A DNA stretch of 7,678 bases from Rhodocyclaceae bacterium (GCA_025361105.1 JANYAW010000396.1:1-7678); one strand, 5' to 3'. Shown: positions 1 to 6,469, counted from the stretch's first letter. Notes: generated by a model not told the origin, from the letters alone. Numbers and translations: made by a program.

Positions 1-4
1 CACC

Positions 5-292
5 ATGTCGCTAAGCCCCGCCGAGCTGGTTCGCATCGCCCAACTCGCTCGAATTGACCTGCCTTCCGCCGAAATCGAGCCTATCTGCGCTCAACTCAAC
101 CATATTTTTGGCTTCATCGAGCAACTGCGCGCCGCACCGACTGACGGTATCGAACCGATGTCGCACGCGGTCGAACTGTCGCAGCGTTTGCGCAATGACG
201 TGGTGACTGAAATCAACCAGCGCGAGAAATTTCAAGCCATTGCGCCGGACACCGAGGGTGGTTTGTATTTGGTACCGAAGGTGATGGAATGA
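5..292 (+). CDS. gatC: Asp/Glu-tRNA amidotransferase subunit C
   Basis: Small subunit of the cytoplasmic GatCAB amidotransferase, which converts misacylated Asp-tRNA(Asn) and/or Glu-tRNA(Gln) to Asn-tRNA and Gln-tRNA. GatC has no active site; in the family it wraps around GatA and GatB and stabilises them. The 95 residues match the family's usual length. Visible family features are the N-terminal helix with LVRIAQLARIDL (about 8-19), the central IFGFIEQL helix (about 34-41), the PMSHAVEL segment and the C-terminal LVPKVME. The ATG at 5 is the only in-frame ATG near the family's usual N-terminus; its ribosome binding site would lie mostly outside the window. The stop overlaps the gatA start in ATGA (289-292), so the two genes are probably translationally coupled. 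Identification is from motif recognition and gene order. Confidence 0.95.
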   Translation: MSLSPAELVRIAQLARIDLPSAEIEPICAQLNHIFGFIEQLRAAPTDGIEPMSHAVELSQRLRNDVVTEINQREKFQAIAPDTEGGLYLVPKVME

Positions 293-1755
293 CACAAATG
301 CATACGGCATCACTCGCCGAATTGTCCGCAGCGCTAAATGCCAAAAAATTTTCTGCAGTGGAATTGGCGCAGTTTTATTTATCGCGCACCGAAAAACTCG
401 ATGGTGATTTGAACGCGTTTATAAGTACGGACATGGACAAAACTTTGGCCATGGCGCGCGCGGCCGATGAACGAATTGCGCGTGGGGAAGCAGGCGCATT
501 GACCGGCATTCCGGTGGCTTACAAGGATTTGTTTTGCGTCGATGGCTGGCGCGCCACTTGCGGCTCGCGCATGCTGGAAAATTTTGTTGCGCCATACGAC
601 GCTCACGTGGTCGAGCTGCTCAATGCGGCTGGCATGGTGACGCTGGGCAAGCTCAACATGGATGAATTCGCGATGGGTTCGTCGAATGAAAATTCCTACT
701 TCGGCGCGGTGAAAAATCCCTGGGATTTGTCGCGTGTGCCGGGCGGCTCATCCGGCGGCACGGCGGCGGTTGTCGCGGCACGCCTTGCGCCGGTGGCGCT
801 AGGCACCGACACCGGCGGCTCGATCCGCCAGCCTGCCGCGTTTTGCGGATTGACCGGATTGAAACCGACTTACGGCCGGGTTTCGCGCTACGGCGTGGTG
901 GCTTATGCCTCCAGCCTCGATCAAGCCAGCCCGATGGCGAAATCGGCGGAAGATTGCGCGCTGTTGCTAACCGCGATGACCGGTTTTGATGCGCGCGACT
1001 CGACTTCCTTGCAACGCGCGGCTGAGGATTTTTCGGCAAGTTTGAATCAACCGCTCAAAGGTCTGCGAATTGGTTTGCCGCGCGAATATTTCGCTGACGG
1101 CATGGATGCAGATGTCAGGCTGGCAATTGAATCGGCGCTGGCTGAATTGCGTGCGCTTGGCGCGACCACGGTTGAGGTGAATTTGCCCAATGCGGCGCTT
1201 TCCTTGCCTGCGTATTACGTCATAGCGCCGGCCGAAGCAAGTTCGAATTTGTCGCGTTTTGATGGCGTACGTTATGGCTATCGTGCGCCGGAATACAAGG
1301 ATTTGAACGACATGTATGCCAAGACTCGCGCACAAGGTTTTGGTGAAGAAGTGAAGCGCCGAATTTTGATGGGTACCTATGTTTTGTCACACGGTTATTA
1401 CGATGCGTTTTATTTGAAAGCACAAAAAATCCGCCGCCTGATTGCCAACGATTTTCGCGCAGCATTTGAACATTGCGATGTCATCGTCAGCCCGACCACA
1501 CCGACGGTTGCCTTCCCGCTGGGTGACAAGACTGACGATCCGGTGCAGATGTATTTGGCCGATATTTATACGATCTCGAGCAATCTCGCGGGCTTACCGG
1601 CGATGTCGATTCCCTGTGGTCTCGGGCAACACAATATGCCGGTAGGCTTGCAAATTATCGGGCCGTGGTTCGCCGAATCAACCATGCTCAATGTCGCGCA
1701 TCAATATCAACAAACCAGCGATTGGCATACGCGATTGCCGGAGATGGCCCGATGA
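289..1755 (+). CDS. gatA: Asp/Glu-tRNA amidotransferase subunit A (glutaminase)
   Basis: Glutaminase subunit of GatCAB, of the amidase-signature family. It hydrolyses glutamine and passes the ammonia through a channel to GatB. The 488 residues match the usual length of about 485. The amidase Ser-cisSer-Lys triad is visible: Lys79 in VAYKDLF, Ser154 in PGGSSGG and Ser178 in GTDTGGSIRQPA. These are the same positions as in the well-studied Staphylococcus aureus GatA. KLNMDEFAMGSSNENS (121-136) and LTGLKPTYGRVSRYG (188-202) are also typical. The C-terminal part keeps the conserved VSPTTPTVAF and LAGLPAMSIPCG segments. The start at 289 overlaps the gatC stop in ATGA; a second ATG at 298 is possible but would lose the coupling. 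The gene is intact and ordinary. Confidence 0.97.
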   Translation: MTQMHTASLAELSAALNAKKFSAVELAQFYLSRTEKLDGDLNAFISTDMDKTLAMARAADERIARGEAGALTGIPVAYKDLFCVDGWRATCGSRMLENFVAPYDAHVVELLNAAGMVTLGKLNMDEFAMGSSNENSYFGAVKNPWDLSRVPGGSSGGTAAVVAARLAPVALGTDTGGSIRQPAAFCGLTGLKPTYGRVSRYGVVAYASSLDQASPMAKSAEDCALLLTAMTGFDARDSTSLQRAAEDFSASLNQPLKGLRIGLPREYFADGMDADVRLAIESALAELRALGATTVEVNLPNAALSLPAYYVIAPAEASSNLSRFDGVRYGYRAPEYKDLNDMYAKTRAQGFGEEVKRRILMGTYVLSHGYYDAFYLKAQKIRRLIANDFRAAFEHCDVIVSPTTPTVAFPLGDKTDDPVQMYLADIYTISSNLAGLPAMSIPCGLGQHNMPVGLQIIGPWFAESTMLNVAHQYQQTSDWHTRLPEMAR

Positions 1756-3260
1756 GCTCGACTAAATGGGAAGTCGTGATTGGGCTGGAAACCCACGCGC
1801 AATTGCGCACGCAATCGAAGATTTTTTCCGACAGCAGCATCGCCTTTGGCGCAGCTCCCAATGTGCAAGCCAGCGCCGTGGATATCGCCTTGCCGGGCGT
1901 GTTGCCAGTGCTCAATCGCGAAGCCGTCGTGTGTGCGATCAAGTTCGGTTTGGCGGTGGGCGGAACGGTAGCGCCGCGTTCGATTTTTGCGCGCAAGAAT
2001 TATTTTTATCCCGATTTGCCGAAGGCTTATCAGATCAGTCAGTTTGAATTGCCGGTGGTGGTGGGCGGCAGTCTGGAGATATCAGTTGGTGCTGGTGACA
2101 CGCCGTCGCAGAAGACGATACACCTGACCCGCGCGCATTTGGAGGAAGACGCAGGCAAGTCCTTGCACGAAGATTTTCATGGCAAGACCGGTATTGATTT
2201 GAATCGCGCGGGGACGCCACTGCTGGAAATCGTTACCGAGCCGGATATGCGTTCCACCACCGAGGCGGTCGCCTATGCCAAAGCCCTGCATGCTCTGGTG
2301 GTCTGGATCGGCATATGCGATGGCAATATGAGCGAGGGTTCGTTTCGTTGCGATGCCAATGTGTCAGTGCGTCCTTTCGGCCAAGCCGAATTTGGCACGC
2401 GACGCGAAATCAAGAACCTCAACTCGTTCCGCTTCATGCAGCAGGCGATTGACTACGAAATTGCCTGGCAAATTGCGGAAATTGAGGAAGGTCGAAAGAT
2501 TACCCAAGCCACCGTGCTGTTCAATCCTGACATCGGCGAGACCCGTGCCATGCGCAGCAAAGAGGACGCGCACGATTACCGATATTTCCCTGATCCGGAT
2601 TTATTGCCGCTGGATATTTCTCGCGAGTGGGTTGATGAAATTCACGCGCAAATGCCCGAACTGCCGCAGGCGATGAAAGCGCGCTTCTGCACGCAATACG
2701 AGCTATCAGCTTACGATGCGTCAGTACTCACGGCTTCGCGCGAAATGGCGAATTATTTTGCGGCAACACTAAGGTCGCTTTTGTCAAAAGGCATTGGCAT
2801 TATCAAATCCGCCGAATATCCGTCTGCCGAAATTTACGCTGCAAAACTTTGTGCCAATTGGGTGATGGGCGAATTGTCCGCGCATTTGAGTCGCGATGAA
2901 ATTGAGTTGGCGGATTCACCACTTTCACCGCTCATGCTGGCCGGTATCGTGAGTCGAATTGCCGATGAAACCATCTCCAACAAAATCGCCAAGGAAATTT
3001 TTGAGGCGCTGTGGCAAGGCGAGGGCGTGGATGCCGATACCATCATCGATGCGCGCGGCTTGCGTCAGATTTCTGATGTCGGTGCGATTGAAGCCTTGGT
3101 TGATGAAGTGCTCGCCGCCAATCAAAAATCCGTTGAAGAATTCCGCGCTGGAAAAGAAAAAGCCTTCAATGCGCTGGTCGGTCAAGCGATGAAGGCTACT
3201 AAAGGGAAAGCCAATCCGCAGCAAGTCACCGACCTGTTGCGAAAAAAATTGGGTGGATAG
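1752..3260 (+). CDS. gatB: Asp/Glu-tRNA amidotransferase subunit B
   Basis: tRNA-binding and kinase subunit of GatCAB. It activates the misacylated side chain with ATP and uses ammonia from GatA to form the amide. The protein has 502 residues. The N-terminal catalytic domain shows WEVVIGLETHAQL (6-18), KNYFYPDLPKAYQISQFELP (82-101), RAHLEEDAGKSLHEDF and GTPLLEIVTEPD. A helical linker follows, then the C-terminal YqeY-like tail domain with NWVMGELSAHL, TISNKIAKEIFEALW and NALVGQAMKATKGKANPQQV. I chose the ATG at 1752, which overlaps the gatA stop in ATGA and begins the protein just before the conserved WEVVIGLE. An in-frame ATG at 1665 would add 29 residues lying wholly inside gatA. Residues 110-119, between the GG turn and TRAHLEEDAGK, are encoded by a copy of the dispersed 27-base repeat. 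That segment is a length-variable loop in related proteins, so activity is probably kept. Confidence 0.97.
   Translation: MSSTKWEVVIGLETHAQLRTQSKIFSDSSIAFGAAPNVQASAVDIALPGVLPVLNREAVVCAIKFGLAVGGTVAPRSIFARKNYFYPDLPKAYQISQFELPVVVGGSLEISVGAGDTPSQKTIHLTRAHLEEDAGKSLHEDFHGKTGIDLNRAGTPLLEIVTEPDMRSTTEAVAYAKALHALVVWIGICDGNMSEGSFRCDANVSVRPFGQAEFGTRREIKNLNSFRFMQQAIDYEIAWQIAEIEEGRKITQATVLFNPDIGETRAMRSKEDAHDYRYFPDPDLLPLDISREWVDEIHAQMPELPQAMKARFCTQYELSAYDASVLTASREMANYFAATLRSLLSKGIGIIKSAEYPSAEIYAAKLCANWVMGELSAHLSRDEIELADSPLSPLMLAGIVSRIADETISNKIAKEIFEALWQGEGVDADTIIDARGLRQISDVGAIEALVDEVLAANQKSVEEFRAGKEKAFNALVGQAMKATKGKANPQQVTDLLRKKLGG
2081..2107 (+). repeat. Dispersed 27-base repeat, copy 1 (inside gatB)
   Basis: This copy carries the invariant block AGTTGGTGCTG (2084-2094) and, after GTGAC, the invariant block ACGCCG (2100-2105). 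It is identical to the intergenic copy at 3266-3292 at 23 of 27 positions. It is read as part of gatB codons 110-119, giving SVGAGDTP and neighbouring residues, in a loop before TRAHLEEDAGK. The match to non-coding copies argues against codon-level coincidence. Coordinates and matches were counted by eye. Confidence 0.75.
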
Positions 3261-3265
3261 CGGCT

Positions 3266-3292
3266 GCCAGTTGGTGCTGGCCACACGCCGTC
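3266..3292 (+). repeat. Dispersed 27-base repeat, copy 2 (after gatB)
   Basis: The repeat begins five bases after the gatB stop codon. The left half, GCCAGTTGGTGCTGGC (3266-3281), can fold as a 5-bp hairpin (GCCAG/CTGGC) around TTGGTG. The right half ends in ACGCCGTC (3285-3292), whose last five bases also form the start of a separate 12-bp hairpin. It is closest to the family consensus together with copy 3. Confidence 0.75.
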
Positions 3293-3317
3293 ATTTCGGC
3301 GCTGACCGAAATGACGG
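3288..3317. terminator. Hairpin between convergent gatB and the DUF4124-like gene
   Basis: CCGTCATTTCGG (3288-3299) and CCGAAATGACGG (3306-3317) form a perfect 12-bp stem around the 6-base loop CGCTGA. It lies 27 bases after the gatB stop and 15 bases from the stop of the opposing gene, where a bidirectional terminator would be expected. Neither strand has a clear T-run after the stem, so it is not a textbook intrinsic terminator. It may instead block RNA decay, or be a repeat-derived palindrome, because its left arm overlaps repeat copy 2. Confidence 0.45.
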
Positions 3318-3332
3318 GAATGCTGTTGGCGC

Positions 3333-4055
3333 TTAGGGTTTCTTGGCCTCGGCCGGTGCCGGAGTAGTCGCCACCGCACTAGGTGCAGCAGGTGCAGCCT
3401 CCGCCGGTTTTGCAGCGTTTGCCGGACTGGCTCCGGCAATGCCTTTGAGTTCGCGGAACTTCTTGCGCTCGTCGGCGAATTTGGCATTGACCAAGCCGAT
3501 GTCACGCTTTCTGGCATCCAAGACAACGCGTTTGGCCGCAGTAGCAGCTTCCAAATCGCGGATTTTTGATTTGAGATCGGCGGGCAATTCTTTGCCTTTG
3601 TAGAACTCTTTTTCGGCATTGGCTTTGGCTTGATTCTTCTCCGCATTGGCCACTGCCTGCTCGGCTTCTTTGATCAACTTATCGACTTCGCGCAATGAAC
3701 GATCACGTGATGCGTCGATATCCGCCTCAGACGCATAAGTCGACAGCAGCGCCATATTTCGTCGCCGCTCTTCGGCCTTGGCTTTTTCTTCGTTTTGTTT
3801 GCGATCATTTTCAGCGGCGCGACGTGCTTGCTGCTCGGGCGTTAGCGGCGCTTCGACTTTGTTGATCACATAGCCTTTGTTGTCACGCTCTTCATAGGCG
3901 CGGCGCTCGCATTCTTTGGGCACGAAATCACCGCAGACCTTGCGCCCGTTGGCGTCGTCGCAGCAATAAATTCGTGCTTCTTGCGCAAACGCTGGCAGCG
4001 CGAATAGCGCAGCAGCGCTCAGTAAACTAAGAGGAAGTAGCGAGTAGCGGCGCAT
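3333..4055 (-). CDS. Exported DUF4124-like coiled-coil protein
   Basis: A 240-residue protein of unknown function, probably periplasmic. Residues 1-24 form a Sec signal peptide: MRRY, a Leu/Ala-rich core, and AFA before the likely cleavage site at Gln25. Residues 26-63 resemble the DUF4124 N-terminal module (IYCCDDANGRKVCGDFVPKE), with cysteines at 31, 32, 41 and 49 that could form disulfides. Residues about 70-200 are rich in Glu, Lys, Ala and Arg with heptad-like spacing, consistent with long coiled coils. Residues about 205-240 are a low-complexity Ala/Pro/Lys tail. The ATG at 4055 follows GGGAG with a 6-base spacing. It starts 17 bases after the pyrE stop, so it is probably co-transcribed with pyrE. 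The DUF4124 assignment is from memory of the family and no catalytic motif is seen. Confidence 0.85.
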   Translation of the reverse strand: MRRYSLLPLSLLSAAALFALPAFAQEARIYCCDDANGRKVCGDFVPKECERRAYEERDNKGYVINKVEAPLTPEQQARRAAENDRKQNEEKAKAEERRRNMALLSTYASEADIDASRDRSLREVDKLIKEAEQAVANAEKNQAKANAEKEFYKGKELPADLKSKIRDLEAATAAKRVVLDARKRDIGLVNAKFADERKKFRELKGIAGASPANAAKPAEAAPAAPSAVATTPAPAEAKKP

Positions 4056-4072
4056 TGCAGTCTCCCGAGAAA

Positions 4073-4756
4073 TCAGTTAATTCCAACTTGCGCACCATAT
4101 TGCTGACGGTAGGCGCGGATGGCATCCAGATGGCATTCTAGTTCCGACTGGCCAGAAAGATAGCGGATGACATCGGTAAGCTTTGCCACGCTTATCACCG
4201 GAATGCCGTAGCTGTTCTCAACTTCTTGCACCGCCGACAGCGCACCTGTTCCACGTTCTTGCCGATCCAGTGCAATCACCACACCGACCGGGGTTGCACC
4301 AGCGGCACGAATCATCTCGACCGATTCGCGCACCGAAGTTCCGGCCGAAATCACATCATCGATGATGAGCACGCGTCCGCCTGCGCCGGTCAGTGGCGCG
4401 CCAACCAGCGCGCCACCTTCGCCATGGTCCTTGGCTTCCTTGCGGTTATAGGCAAATGGCGTATTTCTGCCCATCGCCGACAAGGCCATCGCCGTGCCGG
4501 CCGCCAGCGGAATACCTTTGTAGGCCGGGCCGAACAGGGTATCGAAGCCCAGACCGGAGGCGCTGATCGCCTTGGCGTAAAACTCGCTCAGTTGGCGTAG
4601 CGAGTCGCCATCATTGAATAACCCGGCATTAAAAAAATACGGCGAGACGCGGCCCGCCTTGGTGGTGAATTCGCCGAAGCGCAACACCCCTTTGGCACGA
4701 ACGAAGTCAATAAATTCGTTGATGAAGTCCTGGTGAATTTCGTGGCTAGAATCCAT
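4073..4756 (-). CDS. pyrE: Orotate phosphoribosyltransferase
   Basis: Joins orotate and PRPP to form orotidine 5'-monophosphate, the fifth step of pyrimidine synthesis; a cytoplasmic dimer in the family. The 227 residues are slightly longer than the E. coli enzyme. Visible motifs are LRFGEFTTKAGRVSPYFFNAGLF (25-47), FGPAYKGIP (75-83), the flexible catalytic loop RKEAKDHGEGG (105-115) and the PRPP-binding motif VLIIDDVISAGTS (129-141), followed by IALDRQERG. I chose the ATG at 4756 because AGGGGTG lies 9 bases upstream; GTG (4768) and TTG (4765) starts would add three or four residues with poorer spacing. It is divergent from xth across 46 bases and is followed by the DUF4124-like gene. Confidence 0.96.
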   Translation of the reverse strand: MDSSHEIHQDFINEFIDFVRAKGVLRFGEFTTKAGRVSPYFFNAGLFNDGDSLRQLSEFYAKAISASGLGFDTLFGPAYKGIPLAAGTAMALSAMGRNTPFAYNRKEAKDHGEGGALVGAPLTGAGGRVLIIDDVISAGTSVRESVEMIRAAGATPVGVVIALDRQERGTGALSAVQEVENSYGIPVISVAKLTDVIRYLSGQSELECHLDAIRAYRQQYGAQVGIN

Positions 4757-4802
4757 GCAATTCAACACCCCTGATGCCCGTTTTTCAATCGGAGAATTCT
4801 AC
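4747..4802. promoter_or_regulatory. Candidate divergent promoter region for pyrE and xth
   Basis: The two start codons are only 46 bases apart (4757-4802), so any promoters must lie in or overlap this gap. A TAGAAT box, one base off the sigma-70 -10 consensus, occurs on each strand: 4747-4752 for xth and 4796-4801 read leftward for pyrE. Neither has a convincing -35 at 17 bases. The pyrE box has TTGAAT upstream at about 14 bases, which is short. Ribosome binding sites are clearer: GGAG at 4791-4794 for xth and AGGGGTG for pyrE. No attenuator or riboswitch is visible. Confidence 0.3.
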
Positions 4803-5618
4803 ATGCAACGCCCCAATTCAACGACCTTGCGAGTCGTCTCGCTGAATTTCAATGGCATACGTTCGGCCGCCAAAAAGGGCGCGTTTGAATTTCTTGAAGC
4901 GCATCAGGCCGACATCGTTTGCGTGCAGGAATTGAAGGCCCAGCAGGAAAACATTGACGGCGTGCCGTCAGCACCAACTCACCATTGGAGCGCCTTTCAT
5001 TGCGCCGAGAAAAAAGGTTACAGCGGTGTCGGCATCTACGCACGTCAAGTGCCGGACAAAGTCATCCACGGCTTTGGCGACGCGGAGTTCGATGCCGAGG
5101 GACGTTACATTCAAGCCGACTTCGGCAAGCTGTCCATCATCTCGCTCTACCTGCCCTCTGGCTCCAGTTCCGACGAGCGGCAACAAGCCAAATTTCGTTT
5201 TCTCGAACGTTTCCTGCCCAAGCTCCAGAGCCTCGTCAAAGCGGCAAAAAAGGATGGTCGCGAACTTCTAATTTGCGGCGACTGGAATATCGCCCACACT
5301 GAGCAGGATTTGAAAAACTGGAAATCCAACCAAAAAAATTCCGGATTTTTACCCGAAGAACGCGCCTGGTTGTCCGGCCTGTTCGACAATCTCGGCCTAG
5401 TCGACATCCATCGCCAACTCGCCCCCGATGCCACCGGCGAGGCCTACACTTGGTGGTCCAATCGCGGCCAGGCCTGGGCCAACAACGTCGGTTGGCGCAT
5501 CGACTACCAAATCGGCACACCAAGAATCGCCGCAGCGGCTAGGCAAGTTGAAGTCTATAAAGCCCAGCGTTTTTCTGATCATGCGCCGCTGGTGATTGAT
5601 TATGAGTGGAAACTTTGA
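4803..5618 (+). CDS. xth: Exodeoxyribonuclease III / AP endonuclease (ExoIII family)
   Basis: Base-excision repair enzyme that cuts DNA 5' to abasic sites and has 3'-exonuclease/phosphatase activity. It is 271 residues long, typical of the family. All catalytic motifs are present: Asn15 in SLNFNGIR, Glu43 in VQELK, GDWN with Asp160 and Asn162, WRIDY with Asp234, and SDHAP with Asp259 and His260. The ATG at 4803 follows GGAG at 8 bases; an in-frame ATG at 4755 would overlap the pyrE start and add 16 residues with no family match. Residues 52-60 (DGVPSAPTH), between ELKAQQENI and the FHCAEKKGYSGVG segment, are encoded exactly by an inverted copy of the 27-base repeat. A decayed copy of this gene's 3' end lies at 6279-6338. 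Confidence 0.96.
   Translation: MQRPNSTTLRVVSLNFNGIRSAAKKGAFEFLEAHQADIVCVQELKAQQENIDGVPSAPTHHWSAFHCAEKKGYSGVGIYARQVPDKVIHGFGDAEFDAEGRYIQADFGKLSIISLYLPSGSSSDERQQAKFRFLERFLPKLQSLVKAAKKDGRELLICGDWNIAHTEQDLKNWKSNQKNSGFLPEERAWLSGLFDNLGLVDIHRQLAPDATGEAYTWWSNRGQAWANNVGWRIDYQIGTPRIAAAARQVEVYKAQRFSDHAPLVIDYEWKL
4956..4982 (-). repeat. Dispersed 27-base repeat, copy 5 (inside xth, inverted)
   Basis: Read on the minus strand, this segment carries AGTTGGTGCTG (4979-4969) and ACGCCG (4963-4958) with the family's 5-base spacing. It matches the consensus at about 24 of 27 positions. It covers exactly nine xth codons (residues 52-60) in a predicted loop. One base beyond the repeat, TGACGGC (4955-4961) and GCCGTCA (4964-4970) form a perfect 7-bp palindrome around GT. 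This is the most diverged copy and the only one in this orientation. Confidence 0.65.
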
Positions 5619-5635
5619 TACTGGTTCGTCGACTA

Positions 5636-6262
5636 ATGCATAGCGAATTTTTGTGGCGTTCGCGTGCGGCGTGCTCAGCTCAAGCATTGAACCTAATAAG
5701 AAACCTATTTCTGGCCAGTATTGTGCTGGTTATCGGTACGTCCGCCGCCGCCGAGTGCCTGGCTCCAAATTCCATCTCCGAAAAGGGTGCCTGTCCGTTT
5801 GAATGCTGCACGTACCGGGAATGGACTGTGGTGACGGATACCCTGCTTTTGGAGAAGCCAAATGATTCGGCAAAGCTTGTGGGTAAGGCTGTAAAGGGAA
5901 CTACCGTCAAGGGTCTGACAGGGATCGTGACCGTTACGAAGCCTGGAAAGCTTGAAGTGCTAAGAGACCATACAAGTGAGTCCGGCCACTCGTACAAGCA
6001 AGGTGATACGGTCTGGATCTATACCGAGCGCGGTGAGGGTTATTTCAGAGTTTGGTACAACGGCGACAGCTACGATGAGGAAGCAACGTTTATGTACCAA
6101 GGCATGGGCGGCTGGGATAGCTGTGTCGACGCAGGAGCTTGCTGGGGAAAGAGAATCACGTTCCCTGAATCAATCTGGTGGGTGAAAGTCAAGACGAAGA
6201 AGGGAATAATCGGTTGGTCCAGGCACCACGAGGGCTTCGACAACATGGATGCTTGCGGATAA
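5636..6262 (+). CDS. Exported cysteine-rich protein, possible bacterial SH3-like domain
   Basis: Protein of unknown function, 208 residues from the ATG at 5636. A hydrophobic signal segment (NLIRNLFLASIVLVIGTSAAA, about residues 19-39) precedes a likely cleavage before ECLAPN, so the protein is probably periplasmic or secreted. The mature part has seven cysteines (41, 53, 57, 58, 163, 169, 207), suggesting disulfides. Beta-rich segments such as LLLEKPNDSAKLVG, GEGYFRVWYNG and WWVKVKTKKGIIGW resemble bacterial SH3 repeats; this is inference. The start is uncertain: GTG at 5606 overlaps xth by 13 bases, and TTG at 5687 would give a textbook-length signal peptide, yet none has a clear Shine-Dalgarno. 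Five of nine arginines use AGA or AGG, unlike the flanking genes, suggesting acquisition from elsewhere. Confidence 0.75.
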   Translation: MHSEFLWRSRAACSAQALNLIRNLFLASIVLVIGTSAAAECLAPNSISEKGACPFECCTYREWTVVTDTLLLEKPNDSAKLVGKAVKGTTVKGLTGIVTVTKPGKLEVLRDHTSESGHSYKQGDTVWIYTERGEGYFRVWYNGDSYDEEATFMYQGMGGWDSCVDAGACWGKRITFPESIWWVKVKTKKGIIGWSRHHEGFDNMDACG

Positions 6263-6278
6263 TTGGAACCAACATAGT

Positions 6279-6338
6279 GTTCAGCGATTTGATGCCCCGC
6301 TGGTGGTGATTGTTTGCGATTGGCCAAGGAACAGCTAA
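6279..6338 (+). pseudogene. Decayed remnant of an xth 3' end
   Basis: One frame reads VQRFDAPLVVIVCDW and runs to a TAA at 6336. This resembles the xth C-terminus, AQRFSDHAPLVIDYEW (residues 254-269). At base level, CAGCG is followed after an indel by ATGCCCCGCTGGTG, matching 13 of 14 bases of the xth tail. A 3-base insertion comes next, then 11 of 15 bases match up to TGG. The catalytic SDH is lost, so it cannot be functional. It lies about 660 bases after the intact xth tail, with the foreign-looking gene between them. Short length is the main doubt. Confidence 0.5.
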
Positions 6339-6341
6339 TTC

Positions 6342-6368
6342 GCCAGTTGGTGCTGGTGGGACGCCGTC
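6342..6368 (+). repeat. Dispersed 27-base repeat, copy 3
   Basis: This copy has GCCAGTTGGTGCTGG (6342-6356), then TGGG and ACGCCGTC (6361-6368). It lies three bases after the TAA that ends the xth-tail remnant, in the 207-base gap 6263-6469. Flanking GTGATTG (about 6305-6311) and CAATCAC (about 6367-6373) form a 7-base inverted pair around it, which may be chance. Confidence 0.75.
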
Positions 6369-6401
6369 AATCACACTCAGCTTGGCCCATCCCACTCGGG
6401 T

Positions 6402-6437
6402 GATCTGATAGATCGCAAGACCTGTCGACGCTATATT
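6402..6437 (+). promoter_or_regulatory. Candidate promoter and small palindrome before the DUF1569 gene
   Basis: TATATT at 6432-6437 is a good -10 candidate about 33 bases before the ATG at 6470. No good -35 box is present at the usual distance, so activation by a regulator is possible. In that place sits a short palindrome, GATCT-GAT-AGATC (6402-6414), which could be an operator half-site pair. The evidence is weak and based on pattern only. Confidence 0.25.
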
Positions 6438-6469
6438 GTTTTTCGTTGGCTAGCTTTGGGAGCAATGCA

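Noticed and set aside
653..1039. Minus-strand frames inside gatA and gatB
   Set aside because: They lie antisense to strongly conserved genes and have Arg/Pro/Ser-rich shadow compositions and no recognisable domain.
1665..1751. Upstream in-frame ATG extending gatB by 29 residues
   Set aside because: The extension lies entirely within gatA and lacks family similarity. The ATG at 1752 gives the usual ATGA overlap and the expected N-terminus.
3266..3292. Integron attC site or CRISPR repeat
   Set aside because: There is no attC core pair with the expected inverted imperfect arms, no integrase and no regular spacer array. Copies are scattered and lie in both orientations.
3182..3646. 154-residue minus-strand reading frame
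   Set aside because: It overlaps the DUF4124-like gene in another frame and the gatB end. Its composition is a low-complexity shadow of the Glu/Lys/Ala-rich gene.
4755..4802. Upstream in-frame ATG for xth
   Set aside because: It would overlap the pyrE start and add 16 unrelated residues, while the ATG at 4803 has GGAG at proper spacing.
4757..4802. pyrE attenuator or riboswitch
   Set aside because: The gap is only 46 bases, with no terminator-like stem and T-run and no leader peptide.
5718..5750. Possible sixth repeat copy near the signal peptide of the Cys-rich protein (GTGCTGGTTATCGGTACGTC)
   Set aside because: It lacks the intact AGTTGGTGCTG and ACGCCG blocks. The resemblance is no better than expected from a hydrophobic coding stretch.
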